NCBI GenBank assembly: GCA_945643635.1
Contig: CALZFC010000095.1
Location: forward strand, 854,501-918,500
Length of the DNA stretch: 64,000 nt
Direction: 5' to 3'
Origin: Allodiplogaster sudhausi
Taxonomy: Eukaryota > Nematoda > Chromadorea > Rhabditida > Diplogasteridae
The position numbers were made by a program, and so were the translations under genes. Each line of letters opens with the position of its first letter. Positions within the stretch are counted from its first letter, which is position 1. Under the pieces are notes generated by a model. That model had not been told where the DNA came from. It ran no database searches and saw nothing but the letters and a program-made list of their open reading frames with translations. Below are positions 24,255 through 35,922 of this stretch, piece after piece.

Positions 24255-25151
24255 AGAGAGAGAGAGTGTGTGAGAGAGCGAGGGAGAGAGATAGAGAAGA
24301 GAGGGAGAGAGGGAGAGAAATTGAGAGAGAGGGAGAGGGAGAGAGAGAGGGAGAGAGAGAAGGGATAGAGAGAGGGAGAGGGGAGAGGAATGAGAAATGA
24401 AAGAGGAAGAGAGAGAGAGAGTAATGAGAAATGAAAGAGATAGAGGGAGAGAGAGATGGAGAGAGTACGGAAAGAGAGAGACGACGGAGAGAAAGGGAGA
24501 GAGAGGGAGAGAGATGAAGAAATAAAGTGTGAGAGAGAGGGAGAGGGAGAGAGGGATAGAGATCGAGAGAGAGAGAGATTTCTTTATCTGTATCGATTAA
24601 GATGCAGATTTGAGTAGAACTTCTATGTGATGGAATAAAGGAGGGAAAAGTGTAATATTGAAACAGCTACGGATATTTCGCAGAGAAACGCGAATGAAAC
24701 ACGTTGAGTACTACCAAGAAATGTTCATGTAATAAGGCTGTATATGTGTATACTACATACATCTGAAATAAATGAGAAACTATCTCTCAAAGTGCAAATA
24801 GAGTACAGCTGCTGAAAGACAGAGAGCCTCAGCCCCTCTTCTCTCGTCTTTTCTTCCAAGAATATAATAATATAGGATGGACAGCTAAGGCTAGAATATA
24901 AATAGAAAGTGGAGGAGTCCAATGTAAGAAGGGAGAAAGCTCCGTGTGATTCCGGTGTAAAAAGGTAAGCGGACGGGGTGTTCATGGATGCTATTATGGG
25001 CCGGCGACGAATTGCATTAACTTGTGAGCTTTGGAGAGAGAGAGAGAAAGAAAGCGAGAGAGAGAGAGAGAGAAAGCGAGAGAGAGAGAGAGCGAATGAG
25101 AGAGAGAGAGGGAGAGAGATGGGTACAGTGGCAGAGAGAGAGGGAGGCGAT

Positions 25152-25186
<35 letters not shown>

Positions 25187-26130
25187 TGCCATGAAAAAGA
25201 CATATAGGAGAAGGGAATGAGAGTGAGAGAGAGAGAACGTAATAAAAGCAAAGAAAAATATTTATGAAAAAGGGACTCAAAAAGTCCCGTCGAACCGGCA
25301 GAAATGTAAAAGAGGCGTGCTGACGGAGATATCCATGTTCGGAAGAAAAAATAATTTCTAAGAATAAGAAGAAAGTTCGCAGAGTCGTAGAAACATGCAT
25401 ACGTATTTTATGCGACGCAGTATGTATGCACATACAGACATATATGGATATCGTATGTAGTATGCATCAATCCAGATATCCCACTCACTTCAGTAATGCA
25501 AACACCTTCGTCTTCCACTCTACCCTCTACTTCTCTCTCTCTCTCTCCCTCTCTCTTCAAACTCTCTCTCTCTCTCTCTCTCTCTTAATATCGCCTTTCT
25601 TTCTGAATTCTCCTCTTCTCCGTCTCTCTTCAAGCTCACATTCTCGGGCTCATGTGAGAATAATCAAGAAATGAACGGCATGATAGAACGCGATTAGTCA
25701 TGCTTGAATTATTGGACGAGACGTATGTATGTAGCTGGCGGAGAAGGCAATAGAGTGGCAAAGATAGAGAGAGAGAAAGAGAGGGAGAGAGGGAGAAAGA
25801 GAGGGAGAGAGAGAAGAGAGAGAGAGAAGAGAGGAAGAGAGAGAGAGAGAGAGAGAGAAGGAGAGAGAAAGAAGAGAGAATAGAGAGAGAAGAGAGGAAT
25901 AGAGAAGAGAGAAATAGAGGAATTAAGAAAGAGAGAGAGAGAGAGAGAGAAAGAAATGATGATAGAGAGAAGAGAGGAAACTGAGAAAGAGCGTAATAGA
26001 ACCCACGAGGGATTCTAAATTTTCTTGGCCGGGTGTTCGTCTGGGACACGTTAATTGTAGTGGAATGCGAATTTAAGCCTCATTCTCGCAGACGCTCTTT
26101 CTCTGCCTCGTGCCTCTCACCCTCTCCCTT

Positions 26131-26171
<41 letters not shown>

Positions 26172-26204
26172 ATCTCTCTATCTCTCTCCCTAGCGATCTC
26201 TTCG

Positions 26205-26250
<46 letters not shown>

Positions 26251-26680
26251 TCTCTCTCTGTATCTCTCTCTCTCTTCCCATCTCTTCGTCCCCTCTCTTT
26301 TTCATATACTTACACAATCTCATTCATTCACTTTTTGCCATCCCCTCTGACCCGTGCTTTCAACTTCCTCGTCTACAACACATTTTTCCTCTTAATTTCT
26401 CTTTTTCGAGTCCACCGCAACTTTCTGTCTCTCTCTCTCCCTTCAAACTTCCTCGCTCTCTATTTGACTCTTTATCTCTGTTCTCTATACTCTTCTCTCT
26501 CTCTCTATCTCTCTCACACTCTCTCTCTATCTCTCTCACTCTCTCTCTATCTCTCTCACTCTCTCTCTCTATCTCTCTCACTCTCTCTCTCTATCTCTCT
26601 CACTCTCTCTCCCTCTCCTAGGCACCGTCCCAAAAGGACATCAGACAAGCTAGCCTTCACCGTTCCTTCCTCGATTTCAC
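24255..26680. repeat. GA then CT simple-sequence region
   Basis: Long tracts: GA on the plus strand at about 24255-24580, 25033-25240 and 25755-25990, and CT at about 25533-25600, 26100-26300 and 26420-26620. Between them are short unique pieces without convincing exons. The TATATA block at 24044-24068 just precedes this region. Confidence 0.8.
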
Positions 26681-26746
26681 TATGAGGACCGCAGAAGAGA
26701 AGAAAGAGGAGAGAGAGAAAGAAAGAGAGAAAGAGAGAGAAAGAAG

Positions 26747-26779
<33 letters not shown>

Positions 26780-26821
26780 AGAGAAAGAGAAAGAGGAAGA
26801 GAGAGAGAAACAGAAAAAGAA

Positions 26822-26984
26822 GCTTCATGTTGTTTTCATCGTTTTCCTTTCATGGCTCTTCCTCAAAACACGACAAGGAAGAGACGTTGAAAAGAGCTCT
26901 TTGCGGGAATTTAAACTATTCGAAATGGAAGAAAATGCTTGGCTAGCAGAACGCGGAGATGTATTTGGCAAGCATAACATTCGG

Positions 26985-27033
<49 letters not shown>

Positions 27034-28160
27034 ACCCTCTCTATCTCTTCGATCCCTTTCTCTCTTATTTTTGACTCTCTCCTTCTATCTCTCCCGTTCC
27101 TTCACTCGACCTCTCTTTGCCTCTCTCTCACTCTCACTCTCTCTCTCCCTCTCCATCGTTCTCTCTCTCCCTCGCTCTCTCACTCCCTCGCTCTCTCTCT
27201 CTCTCTCGCTCTCTCTCTCCCTCGCTCTCTCTCCCTCACTCCGACAACTCTCAAATCGCCGGCTAACGAGGACTGACACGGAAGTGAAGTGCAGCGAAAT
27301 CTGAAACACCGTCTAGTACGAGTGTCACATGAGTAATATGCACATTTTTGCACGTTTTTGTGATTCATTAGGCAACATTGATAAAAGCATCGAAACGACT
27401 TTCGGGGCACATTTTCGCAGGAAACCAATGCGAAGCGATTTAGAGAATTTAGAACCAACGACATCATGGTTTTAGAGGAGGATGACGAGTGGAGTACAGA
27501 TTTTAAGTGATATTTATAGTTGGAAGACTTATGACAGAGGAATGTCTGTGTTAAATAAAAAAAGTATTAAAAAACATTCCAGTTTTCTTCGAAAAGTAAT
27601 GCAATTTTTAAATATATCACACACGTACGAACGCCTTCTCTCTCTCTGTATCTATTTTTCTCTATCTCCCTTTCGCTCTCTCCCTCTTTCTCTCTCTCTT
27701 TTTCTTTCTCTCCTCTTTCTCTTTCTTTCTCTCTCTCCACTTTCTCTCTCTCCCTCTCTCTCTCTCTCTCCTCTTTCTCTCTCCGCTCAGTCTCTCTTTC
27801 TCTCTCGCTGTCTCTCTAGAGTCACTTTCCTCTGTCACGCTCTCGTAAAGCACGAGCTCGCACTTAGATTCGATGTACTTATGAAACCAATGATGAGGGA
27901 GGACGGATGTTCTCTCAACATCGACTCTCTCTGTCTCTTCCTCTCTCGTTCTCTTCTCTCTCTCTCTTCTTCTCTCCCTCTCTCTTTCTATTTCTATGCC
28001 CTGTCTCTCTCTCTGCTCTCTCCCTGCTCTCTCTCTCTGTCTTCTCTCTCCTGTCTCATCTCTTCCAATCTCAGAAAGCGGGTGGAAAGTTCCATTTGGC
28101 CAGTATCGCCTCGGGCACAGAGTTTCTAGCGGCCTTCAACAAGCGCACTGTGCGAAGATA
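26822..28160 (+). CDS. Possible plus-strand gene fragment, weak
   Basis: Candidate exons are 26822-26960 (hydrophobic VVFIVFLSWLFL then EMEENAWLAERGD, donor GTATTT), 27421-27506 (after TTTTCGCAG; REFRTNDIMVLEEDDEWS; donor GTGATA), 27820-27908 (after TCTCTCTAG; CHALVKHELALRFDVL) and 28075 to about 28160 (after TCTCAG). The second to third junction keeps phase. CT tracts lie on the plus strand before the acceptors, as expected for a plus-strand transcript. A membrane segment followed by a charged stretch recalls receptor juxtamembrane regions, but no family was recognised. The pieces could be chance open frames between repeats. Confidence 0.25.
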
Positions 28161-28164
28161 CGTT

Positions 28165-28278
28165 TCTCCCTCTGTCTTTCTCTCTCTCTCTCTTCCTCTC
28201 TCTCTCTCTTTCTCTCTCCCTCTCTCTCTCTCTCTTCATCTCTCTCTCCCTCTCCCTCTCTCTGTATCTCTCTCTCCA

Positions 28279-28325
<47 letters not shown>

Positions 28326-29932
28326 TCCCTCTTGCAAACGTTCCCCTCTGCATCATCTTCTATTCTCGGAAGTCTTTCCCACTTCCCGCCTCATCCTTAT
28401 CCTCGTCCACCATTCTTGCCACTTACATTAGCAATTGACTCCTCTCGTAACTCTCTCTCCCTCTCTCTCTCTCTCTTGCTGTCTCACTCTCATCTTTCTC
28501 TCTCCTTCCTCTCTTTTTGCCCCACTCTCCTCTTACCCTCGCCTTCTTACACTCTCTGTCTCACATCGCCTTCTCTCCCTCTCTATACCGCTCACTTTCG
28601 TTCCATCTCACCGTTTATTTTCTCCCTCTCTTTCCCTCTCTAAACCGTCTTCTCTCTCTCTGTCTCTCTCTCTCTCTCCCACCCCTTCATCATTTCTCTC
28701 TGACACTGAGGGCACCACATATCCCACGTAGTCACACGCTAGAACCATCGCATGGCAGAAATAAGGAGAATCAAGACTGCTGATGCGATAAGAAATGAAA
28801 AAAGGAAGAGGGAGAGGGAAGAGAGGAAGACAGAGAGAGAGAGAAAGAAAGACAGATGCATAGAGGGGAAGTGTTTGGAGGGAATTTAAAAAGGAAGTGA
28901 AAAGTAAAAGAGATGGGGAAGAGCGAGGAGCGAGGAGATGACAATTGTTTAGAGGCTCATTGTCAGATGATTCGCCTTTCTTATTTGGTCTCACACTCTC
29001 TTTTCCCTATTTCTTCGCACTCTCTCTCTCTCTCTCTCTCTCTTTTCCCTCCTTTTTTCTCTCGTCTCTCTCTCGCACTTTCTCTCAGCCTACCTCTCTC
29101 TGACTCTCTTTCTCTCTTCTCTCTCGCTCTTATTCTCTCTCTCTCTCTCTTTCTCTCTTATCTCTCGCTCTTATTCTCTCTCTCTCTCTCTCTCTGCCGC
29201 TCTCTTCTTTCCGGACTCCTAAGGATAGCCAATTTTGGCACGCGATCGGCTTGCAGCCAATGTCGCCAAACCGCAATGTTGCCATTGAGGCCTGATTCAA
29301 ACTCAAAATAGAGAGAGGGAGACAGAGAGAGAGAGAGAGAGAGAAAGAGCAAAACAAACGAGAGAGAAAGAGAAAGTCAGAGGGAATGGAGAGAGCGAGT
29401 AGAGAGAAATAAAGATGAACAATGAGTGCCTTCCTCATCGAGCCGTCCCAGCTTGGCCAACAAGGAACAAGAATGAGAGAATGTGACAACGAAAAGAAAA
29501 TATTAAAAAGAAGAAAAATTATAGTTTTCCTGAAAAAAAATATAATAAAAAATATAATTTGCTTAAATAATTAATTAAATTCTCTGTAAAATTTTGTGTC
29601 GATATTATGCTTTTGGAGCACTAAACATATATATTTATTATAGTTACATGGAATTGAACAGGATGGTGACAGGTGAAAGCCCTGATTCAGATGCAGAAAA
29701 GACTGCAAGGCTCAGAAATTGATGCACGGAATGATGAAGCACAGTAAACATATCTCAAGTCGACTTCTAGACAATAGAAAAAGTTAGGCTCAATAATCTG
29801 GTCGCGAACGAAAATAGATTTTTTTTTTCTTAGATTTCATTGGCCTCATATAAGCGTTATGCACCTACATACATAAATAGTAGTATGTTTTTGTCATCCT
29901 AGCTTTTCGCCATGATGGAATAAAGTGTCCGG

Positions 29933-29973
<41 letters not shown>

Positions 29974-31394
29974 AAGGAAGCTATGGAGCGGCCAGAGGGA
30001 GACAGAGAGAGAGAGAGAGGCTGCTGTTGGACATGAGGGGACAGACCAAGAGAAAGAAATGCGAAAAAGAGAAGGGAAACGGAAAGAGGAAAATAAAGAG
30101 AAAGAAAAAGAGAGAATGAGAAAGAGAATAAGAAAGTATTATTAAGGCGGGGGAGCCTGAGGATAAATGGACACGCGACACGTACAAATATTCGATTACA
30201 CGGTCCAAGTTTTGCTGCTTTGGCCTGAGGTGGTGAAGGGGGGGGGGGGACCGGGCTTCCATCTATGTATGTATGTTTTTGGAACGAATGAATATCCGAG
30301 ATCTCTTCCGGGCATGGATATTCAAATTTCTTGTCGACAAACAGAAAAATACGCGAGGAACTCGTACAAAAAGGAAAAAAAGGAAGGAGGAAAAGAGAAA
30401 AGGAACTTCTCCCACTCGAATGGGCTTAAGTTATGCGCGTTGTCTTCTCCTCTGCTTTTTTCTCTAATAATTTCCAGCGCAATCATCATTCTAGAATAAT
30501 ACATACATATCTCCATTTCTTCCTAGTATTCTTCTTTAGAAATCTAAAGATTATTGTCTCCTCATTTAGGACATTAAAATTTTTATTTTATTAAAAACAT
30601 TTGACTAGATTAGCCCATTTTTTTCCACATCCACGGGCTTTGTCAAATACTTGGCCATTCCAGAATAGAGATGTCTGCGAAATCTGGTATTAAAAAACAG
30701 CTATTATTTATTTTAAAACTAATAGCAAAGAGCAGCAACCAAGTGTGTACAGTAGGCGAGGCTCCGACAGCTGATAATTTTGTCATTGTCAACAAATGAG
30801 GAATTCCATTACGAATCGCCATTGGTACCAATGGTAAGATTCACTGAGAGGAAGAGAGAAATAAAGGGTTGCGAGTCGTAGGTAATGAATACCCCCAAAA
30901 CTGAACCGTAAGAGAATATCAAAAAGGAAGTAAGACAAAAAAATAAGAAGCATACTTTTTGCATTCTTCCATCGTCTAAATATGTATGTATGTATATATG
31001 TACATACACACGTACATACATTCAGACATACATACATGTGCATGTGTGTAAGGAAAGAAGAGAAGAAACAAATGCCAAGTCATGCTGGACAAGAACCTCA
31101 TGCTGTGCAACAATGGTATGCCTTCTTTTCACACACAGCCCTGTCTATACTAAAATTGTAGTCAAGCCAAAGAACAGCAGGAGAAAAAAAATTATGGCAA
31201 CAGCAGAAAATATTTTTAGCACGCCTCAAGCAAAAATTGTCTAGACTTCCGGGAAATATATTTTGTAGATCGTGAAGTAGTAACAAAATTTTGATGGCAT
31301 TTATTTAAGCTCAAATAAATTTGCTAATGCTCAACGAATAGCATGAGCATGAACGCCTCTCAAAGAGAAGAGACAAGAAATGAAAAGGAGAGAG

Positions 31395-31425
<31 letters not shown>

Positions 31426-31700
31426 GGGAGAGATAGAGAGAGATGGAAGAGTGAGAGAGAGAGACAGATGGAAGAGTGAGAGAAAGAGAGGGAGAAAAAG
31501 AGAAAGATGGAAAGATAATGCAGAGAACAAGAGACAGCGAGGAAGAAAGAAAGAGGAACACGAGAGGGAAAATAGAGATTGAGAGTTATAGAGAAAGAAA
31601 GGCAGGGAAATATAGAGAAAGTTATAAGAGAGAGTGCGACTTGTTTTCTCGATGAAATGACATGGCATAACTTTTTCCTTGGTCCGACCATGGAAAAACA
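28165..31700. repeat. CT then GA simple-sequence region without a confident gene
   Basis: CT tracts lie on the plus strand at 28165-28700 and 28990-29220. GA tracts follow at 29310-29410, 29938-30135 and 31390-31640. Unique pieces near 28730-28780 and 29220-29300 are open on both strands and might be exons, but nothing joins them. About 30140-31300 is AT-rich with a short catacatacat run and no recognised gene. Confidence 0.7.
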
Positions 31701-31939
31701 TAGTTCGCTTTCTCTCTCATTATTTCTCCCTCTCTCACTCTGTCTCTCGCTTTCTCTATATCTCTTCTCATTGTTCTCTATTTTTCTACACAGAAAGTAT
31801 CTCAACCAACTCGCTATCATCTTTCTGCACCTTTTATGCTGACACCCAATTGTCTTCTTTTTTTCTTGTTGCCTTTTCTTGTTTTTTTTCTATTTTTTTT
31901 CTCGCCTTCAATTGGGTCGAGGCGTCCCGTTGAATGCAT

Positions 31940-32290
31940 GATTGTATTTATTCCCGTTTCGACTTCTGGAGAAGAGTTCGTTCCAGGTCGTCCGCAATGA
32001 ATTTACATTGACCTCCAGAGTCGAGGAATGCTCTTTCTTCGTGTTCCCCGCCTACATCGAGGTAGATCAATTTGAGTGGTCAGAACGAAGACATCTTTTT
32101 CGTTGTAAATGGCGCATTCCATCGTCCTTCTTTTGTTGACAAAGATAAAATTTTTCTAAAACTGAGCATACGTGATGTTTATATAATACATTTCAATTCT
32201 TTCAAAGATGGGCAGGTGAATCATTTGGAAGGAATGCTGAAAAGGAAAGGTGATGGATCATTAACTTGAGAAGCGTTCTTGGAGGAAAGA
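31940..32290 (-). mobile_element. BEL/Pao-like retrotransposon relic, antisense, copy 1
   Basis: The minus strand carries a decayed version of the protease-region sequence better kept at 42375-42593 and 44337-44636. The match to the other copies continues into the TCATTTGGAAGGAATGCTGAAAAGG stretch found upstream of each ET gene copy. It is too broken to translate as a whole. It precedes the first ET-like gene. Confidence 0.55.
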
Positions 32291-32545
32291 AGCAGTGCTT
32301 GTTATTTCACTTCTTCTTGAGTTTTGTGTTTTTCAGTGAAAGCCGATAATCTTAATCGCAACTTTCTCTGATTTGTCTACTTCCTCGTCATTTGTCCTTT
32401 TGTTCGTTGGACAGCTTATTCTTATGTTTTCTTTTCTCTTTGGACTTGCTTTCTCCATTCCTTCCAGTTTTTATCTATTTCAGCCTTGCATGACCAGTCG
32501 GTCCAATTTTATTTTAATTTGAACTTTGGCAGGGCATCTGCGCGA

Positions 32546-33830
32546 ATGCGACCCCTCTCTCTTCTGCTACTCGTCTCTATGACTCTCCCACGGGTGCTCG
32601 GCGGCGTCGACGACGCCAGGGTTTGTCGAAGAAAAGGCTATTGCAGTATAAAAGCCATTGCTCAGAACAATTTTTATTGTGCTTTGTAAAACAATTAATT
32701 TCCTTAATCGAATTCCTGTCAAATGTGGGAAAACGGTTGATCAAAGTTCTTACTGAAAAAGTTTTGTGTCTTCTATGATGACCCATCCAGCCTCCTGCCC
32801 GTTAAAAGAAAATATTCTTGGCTTTTATTAAGAATGGTTGGATGGAAATATTAATGACCGCACGAATAACTGCTCAAAAAATAATAAAAAGAGCTAAAAA
32901 ATTATCTTCTCACTTCCAGCACTATTGCCTCAAGAACTCCGCTCCTATTGTTTGCCCGACCTCCTCCCTCTGCCTCTCAAAGATCTACTTCGATACCGTG
33001 TACCGCGACCAAAACAATCACAGTGGTCAAGGCTGTGTCGACAAGATGCCGGAGGAAGGAATCAAGGACGGATGTCGCAGGGTTGTGTTTATTATTGCAT
33101 TTATTATGTTTTTAATAAATGAAAATTATATTAAAATATATTAATAAATGTTGAATGAAAAATTTCCAGGCGCAGCATTTCACACTCTCAAGCCCGACGT
33201 TCGAGTGTTATTGTGCCAGCCAGATTGGATACTCTTGCAACAATCTGAACGCGGTCAGGAGTGACTAAACAATTAACACGATAAACTCGTATTAAATATA
33301 TTAGTTTCACGGCTGACCTCACGCGAGGAATTAGAAAAAAATTGAGCCAGAAGTGTACTTTAATGTTCGTTTGTAGCCTAGGAATGCGCAAAGGAAAACA
33401 AGTTGGTACCGCACAAGTTTCAAACTTCTAGCGACATTAGAGGATGCGCAAACAACTCCCGCCACCCCGGCAACCACGGTCGGCTAGATTTATTACTCTA
33501 GTACTCTCTTATTTGTATATCTTTATTCATGTATGAACATTGGGTAATTGCAATTACAATCTCATGGAACATTTAAAAATAATAATTATTATAAAATATC
33601 CAAATTTCTTGAGTTCCCAACGACGGCCGTGCTTGGAGGAATCGCGGGCCTTGCACTTCTCCTATGTAATGCTATATGTTTATCATTTACTTTTTCCATT
33701 TTTTTTTATCTCTTTTTGAGAATGAAAAGTTTCAATTGATCGTAATTGAAGATACTTTAGCAGGAATCGGTTTCTGGTACCGGCGCCGCATCATGTCATC
33801 CTGTGTCAAAGTGTTGGTACGCAATTTGGA
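32546..33830 (+). CDS. ET-module-like single-pass membrane protein 1
   Basis: Exons are 32546-32620 (signal peptide MRPLSLLLLVSMTLPRVLG), 32920-33081, 33170-33253, 33377-33478, 33614-33665 and 33761 to about 33827. The first four join in phase. Exons 2-3 hold eight Cys in the pattern C-C-C-GC-GC then ECYC-C, as in the nematode ET module. This is followed by a stalk RKTSWYRTS...TTPATPATT, a TM segment AVLGGIAGLALLL, and a short basic tail FWYRRR. The stop is not certain: the last exon may be spliced at a GTACGC near 33818 or read on to about 33925. The predicted product is a type I cell-surface protein; its function is unknown. The first intron has the family's unusual donor GTTTGT. Confidence 0.65.
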
Positions 33831-34029
33831 CAGCGGCATTTATTCATTTTTTTTAAACATTTTATTCTGCAATTACCAATTTCTAGAAAACGGATATATG
33901 TATGTATATACATATATAGTAATTTAGGGGTAAAGGAAGGCTGCATTTCGATTGAGACGGCGCGGTCAATACGTCTTGTTCATGAAAATACTGTCAAATT
34001 TTCCAATACGTGCACGTTTAGCGGGCACC

Positions 34030-34905
34030 TTTCTGTGTCACAAATTTAACTGTCTTTGCAATAAAAAATTTCGTGTTGCTTACTTTACTTTTTTTGCCAC
34101 AAAATATTTTCTGTCATTAAATTTACCACTTTTTGCCACAAAATATTTTCTGTCACAAATTTTACTTCTTTTTGCCACAAATTGCTCTTTGCTGCAAATT
34201 TAATGTCTTTCTACCACAATCTCTAACGGCGACGAAGGTATTACAAACTATCATGGGCGACAACTCAGGATTGCTGTTGAAGACGTTCCGGAATTCAACG
34301 AATATGAGATGGAGTGAGAACTCATACTCGGTTGCCTTCTGCAGCAGTAAAGAAATGGATATATGTACTTCTTTCGGAATGCGGCTTGCTCGGTTGATTG
34401 AATTGCAGTATCCCTTCCACGCGCCCACCAAGCATTGAAGACCTTGTATGCGTAGGAGAGTAGGGCAATTGGACGGTAATTGGCAATATCGAGCGAATAA
34501 AGAGGACGCAAGCGGTGGAGATAGGATGTTGACTCCAGCGTGAACCGTGAACCTGTCTGGACCAAGCGTGCGCCCTTGTCGCATCTGATTTACTGCCCTT
34601 TGAACTTCGAAAGGTAGGATCGGTGGAAGAGCCTCGTTCGTAATGTAGATTTGTTGCCGAGATGGAATTGTTTCAGCAAACAGACCGTTGTAGAACACTC
34701 CGTAAGAGATTGTGGAAGAAAAAGATTAAATTTGCCACAAAGAGCAATTTGTGACAAAAAGAAGGAAAACTTGTGACAGAAAATAGTTTGTGGCAAAAAA
34801 AGTAAAATTTAATGACAGAAAATATTTTGTGACAAAAAAGTAAAGTTAGTGACACGTAATGTTTTTGGCAAAAAAAAAGGAGTTTCAAACTATACACTCT
34901 CCCGC
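34030..34905. mobile_element. Inverted-repeat element enclosing a reverse transcriptase fragment
   Basis: Arms of about 200 bp (34032-34232 and 34703-34905) are reverse complements, made of repeats of TTTTTGCCACAAAATATTTT and TCTGTCA. The core of about 470 bp between them is an antisense reverse transcriptase remnant. Edges are approximate; no clear target duplication was found. Confidence 0.7.
34240..34698 (-). pseudogene. Non-LTR reverse transcriptase fragment
   Basis: Two minus-strand frames together show hallmarks of a LINE reverse transcriptase in order: AVNQMRQGRTLGPD (finger region), ANYRPIALLSYAYKVF, STEQAAFRK, then HLIFVEFRNVFN where active enzymes have F-V-D-F-x-x-A-F-D. The catalytic aspartates are changed and a frame change lies in the middle, so it is inactive. 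It sits exactly between the two arms of the surrounding inverted repeat. Confidence 0.8.
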
Positions 34906-35506
34906 CGAAAGTGTGAAAGTGACATTTCGGGTGAAATAGGGTACGGTAAAGTAAGCACCAACAAGATGGAAGAGCAAAGTAGGACATTCTACGGAAGATT
35001 TACTGCTAGGAGCGATTGGTTTGTTATTTGTGGAAAGTTTTTAGGATATAATAAGGTGTTAATGGTAATTGCTTGAATTGTTGAGGTGTTATAGAGATTT
35101 GTACACTAAATAAACCTTTTATGAACAAGAGTGTCTTAGTAGGTAAGCAGCAAGAGGGGACAGAAGGAAGAAAAGAAGAAGTGGAAGAGTGAAGAGGGGA
35201 GGGAAGATATACTGAGGCGGAGGGAGTGGAGAGTTTGAAACGTAGGTTATGCGCGAGCCGACAAAGGAGGCGAGAGCATAAGTTAAATTTGTGACACCGA
35301 AGAGGTTTACCATTATGTTTCTACGTGGAATCTAAAAAAAATCTATAAAATTTGCAAAATTGAAATTTCCCTACGAGCGTTCTACGAAAAGTGCTAATAA
35401 ATTATTATTTAGTGATCGATTTTCCAAAGTCACGAAACATTGAACTTTCCCTGTTGCCGACCTCATTATGAGAAAAATTGGAGCGCTGAAAGTGCATTCG
35501 CGGCCG
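34906..35506. other. Intergenic, upstream of ET-like gene 2
   Basis: No exon recognised. The part from about 35430 (GAACTTTCCCTGTTGCCGAC) to the TATA box is shared with the region before the multi-module gene (about 49855-49930) and, inverted, with about 61205-61260. It is therefore a duplicated promoter-proximal segment. Confidence 0.5.
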
Positions 35507-35514
35507 TATAAAAG
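35507..35514 (+). promoter_or_regulatory. TATA box of ET-like gene 2
   Basis: TATAAAAG is followed by CGGCCGATTTGTTCATTTCC. The same arrangement, with AATAAAAG instead of TATAAAAG, precedes other copies at 38137, 42802, 44881 and 49923. It lies about 415 bp before the ATG here and about 130-190 bp before it in the others. Confidence 0.6.
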
Positions 35515-35922
35515 CGGCCGATTTGTTCATTTCCTCATCATTCTTCCGATTGTTCTCCCCGAGGAATCACCGAAGACAACTTACTACTGATCGTGAGGTT
35601 ACTTTCCAATTCTAAGTTTCACCCTTCCTCCCTTCCTTTTCCTTTCCCTTTTTCTTTAACCTCACTTTTCTCTTCAGCTTTTCCTTACAGATCCACCATT
35701 TCCTTCCCTGTTTCCTTCTTTTGCTATCTCTTATCATGCATGCTCTTTCCCTTTTTTTCTGCAGCACTTGAATCAATGCCCTGACCCATACTGAAATTAT
35801 GGTTACCTTCCGTTCTCCTGTCTTACCTTCTATGATGTTAACCTTGCTTCTTATCTGACCATTCCTCAAATATTATTCATATGTAGGTATACGAAAGCTA
35901 ATTTCCCCGCCCATTTTCAGAG

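Noticed and set aside
28730..29300. Candidate exons on the minus strand (for example VLACDYVGYVVPS and AVWRHWLQADRVPK)
   Set aside because: Both strands are open over these short islands. No phase-compatible partners were found, so no gene was called.
14694..31842. Many long ORFs of Ser/Leu or Arg/Glu repeats on both strands
   Set aside because: They are translations of (CT)n/(GA)n tracts. They appear in several frames and both strands at once and lack start or splice context.
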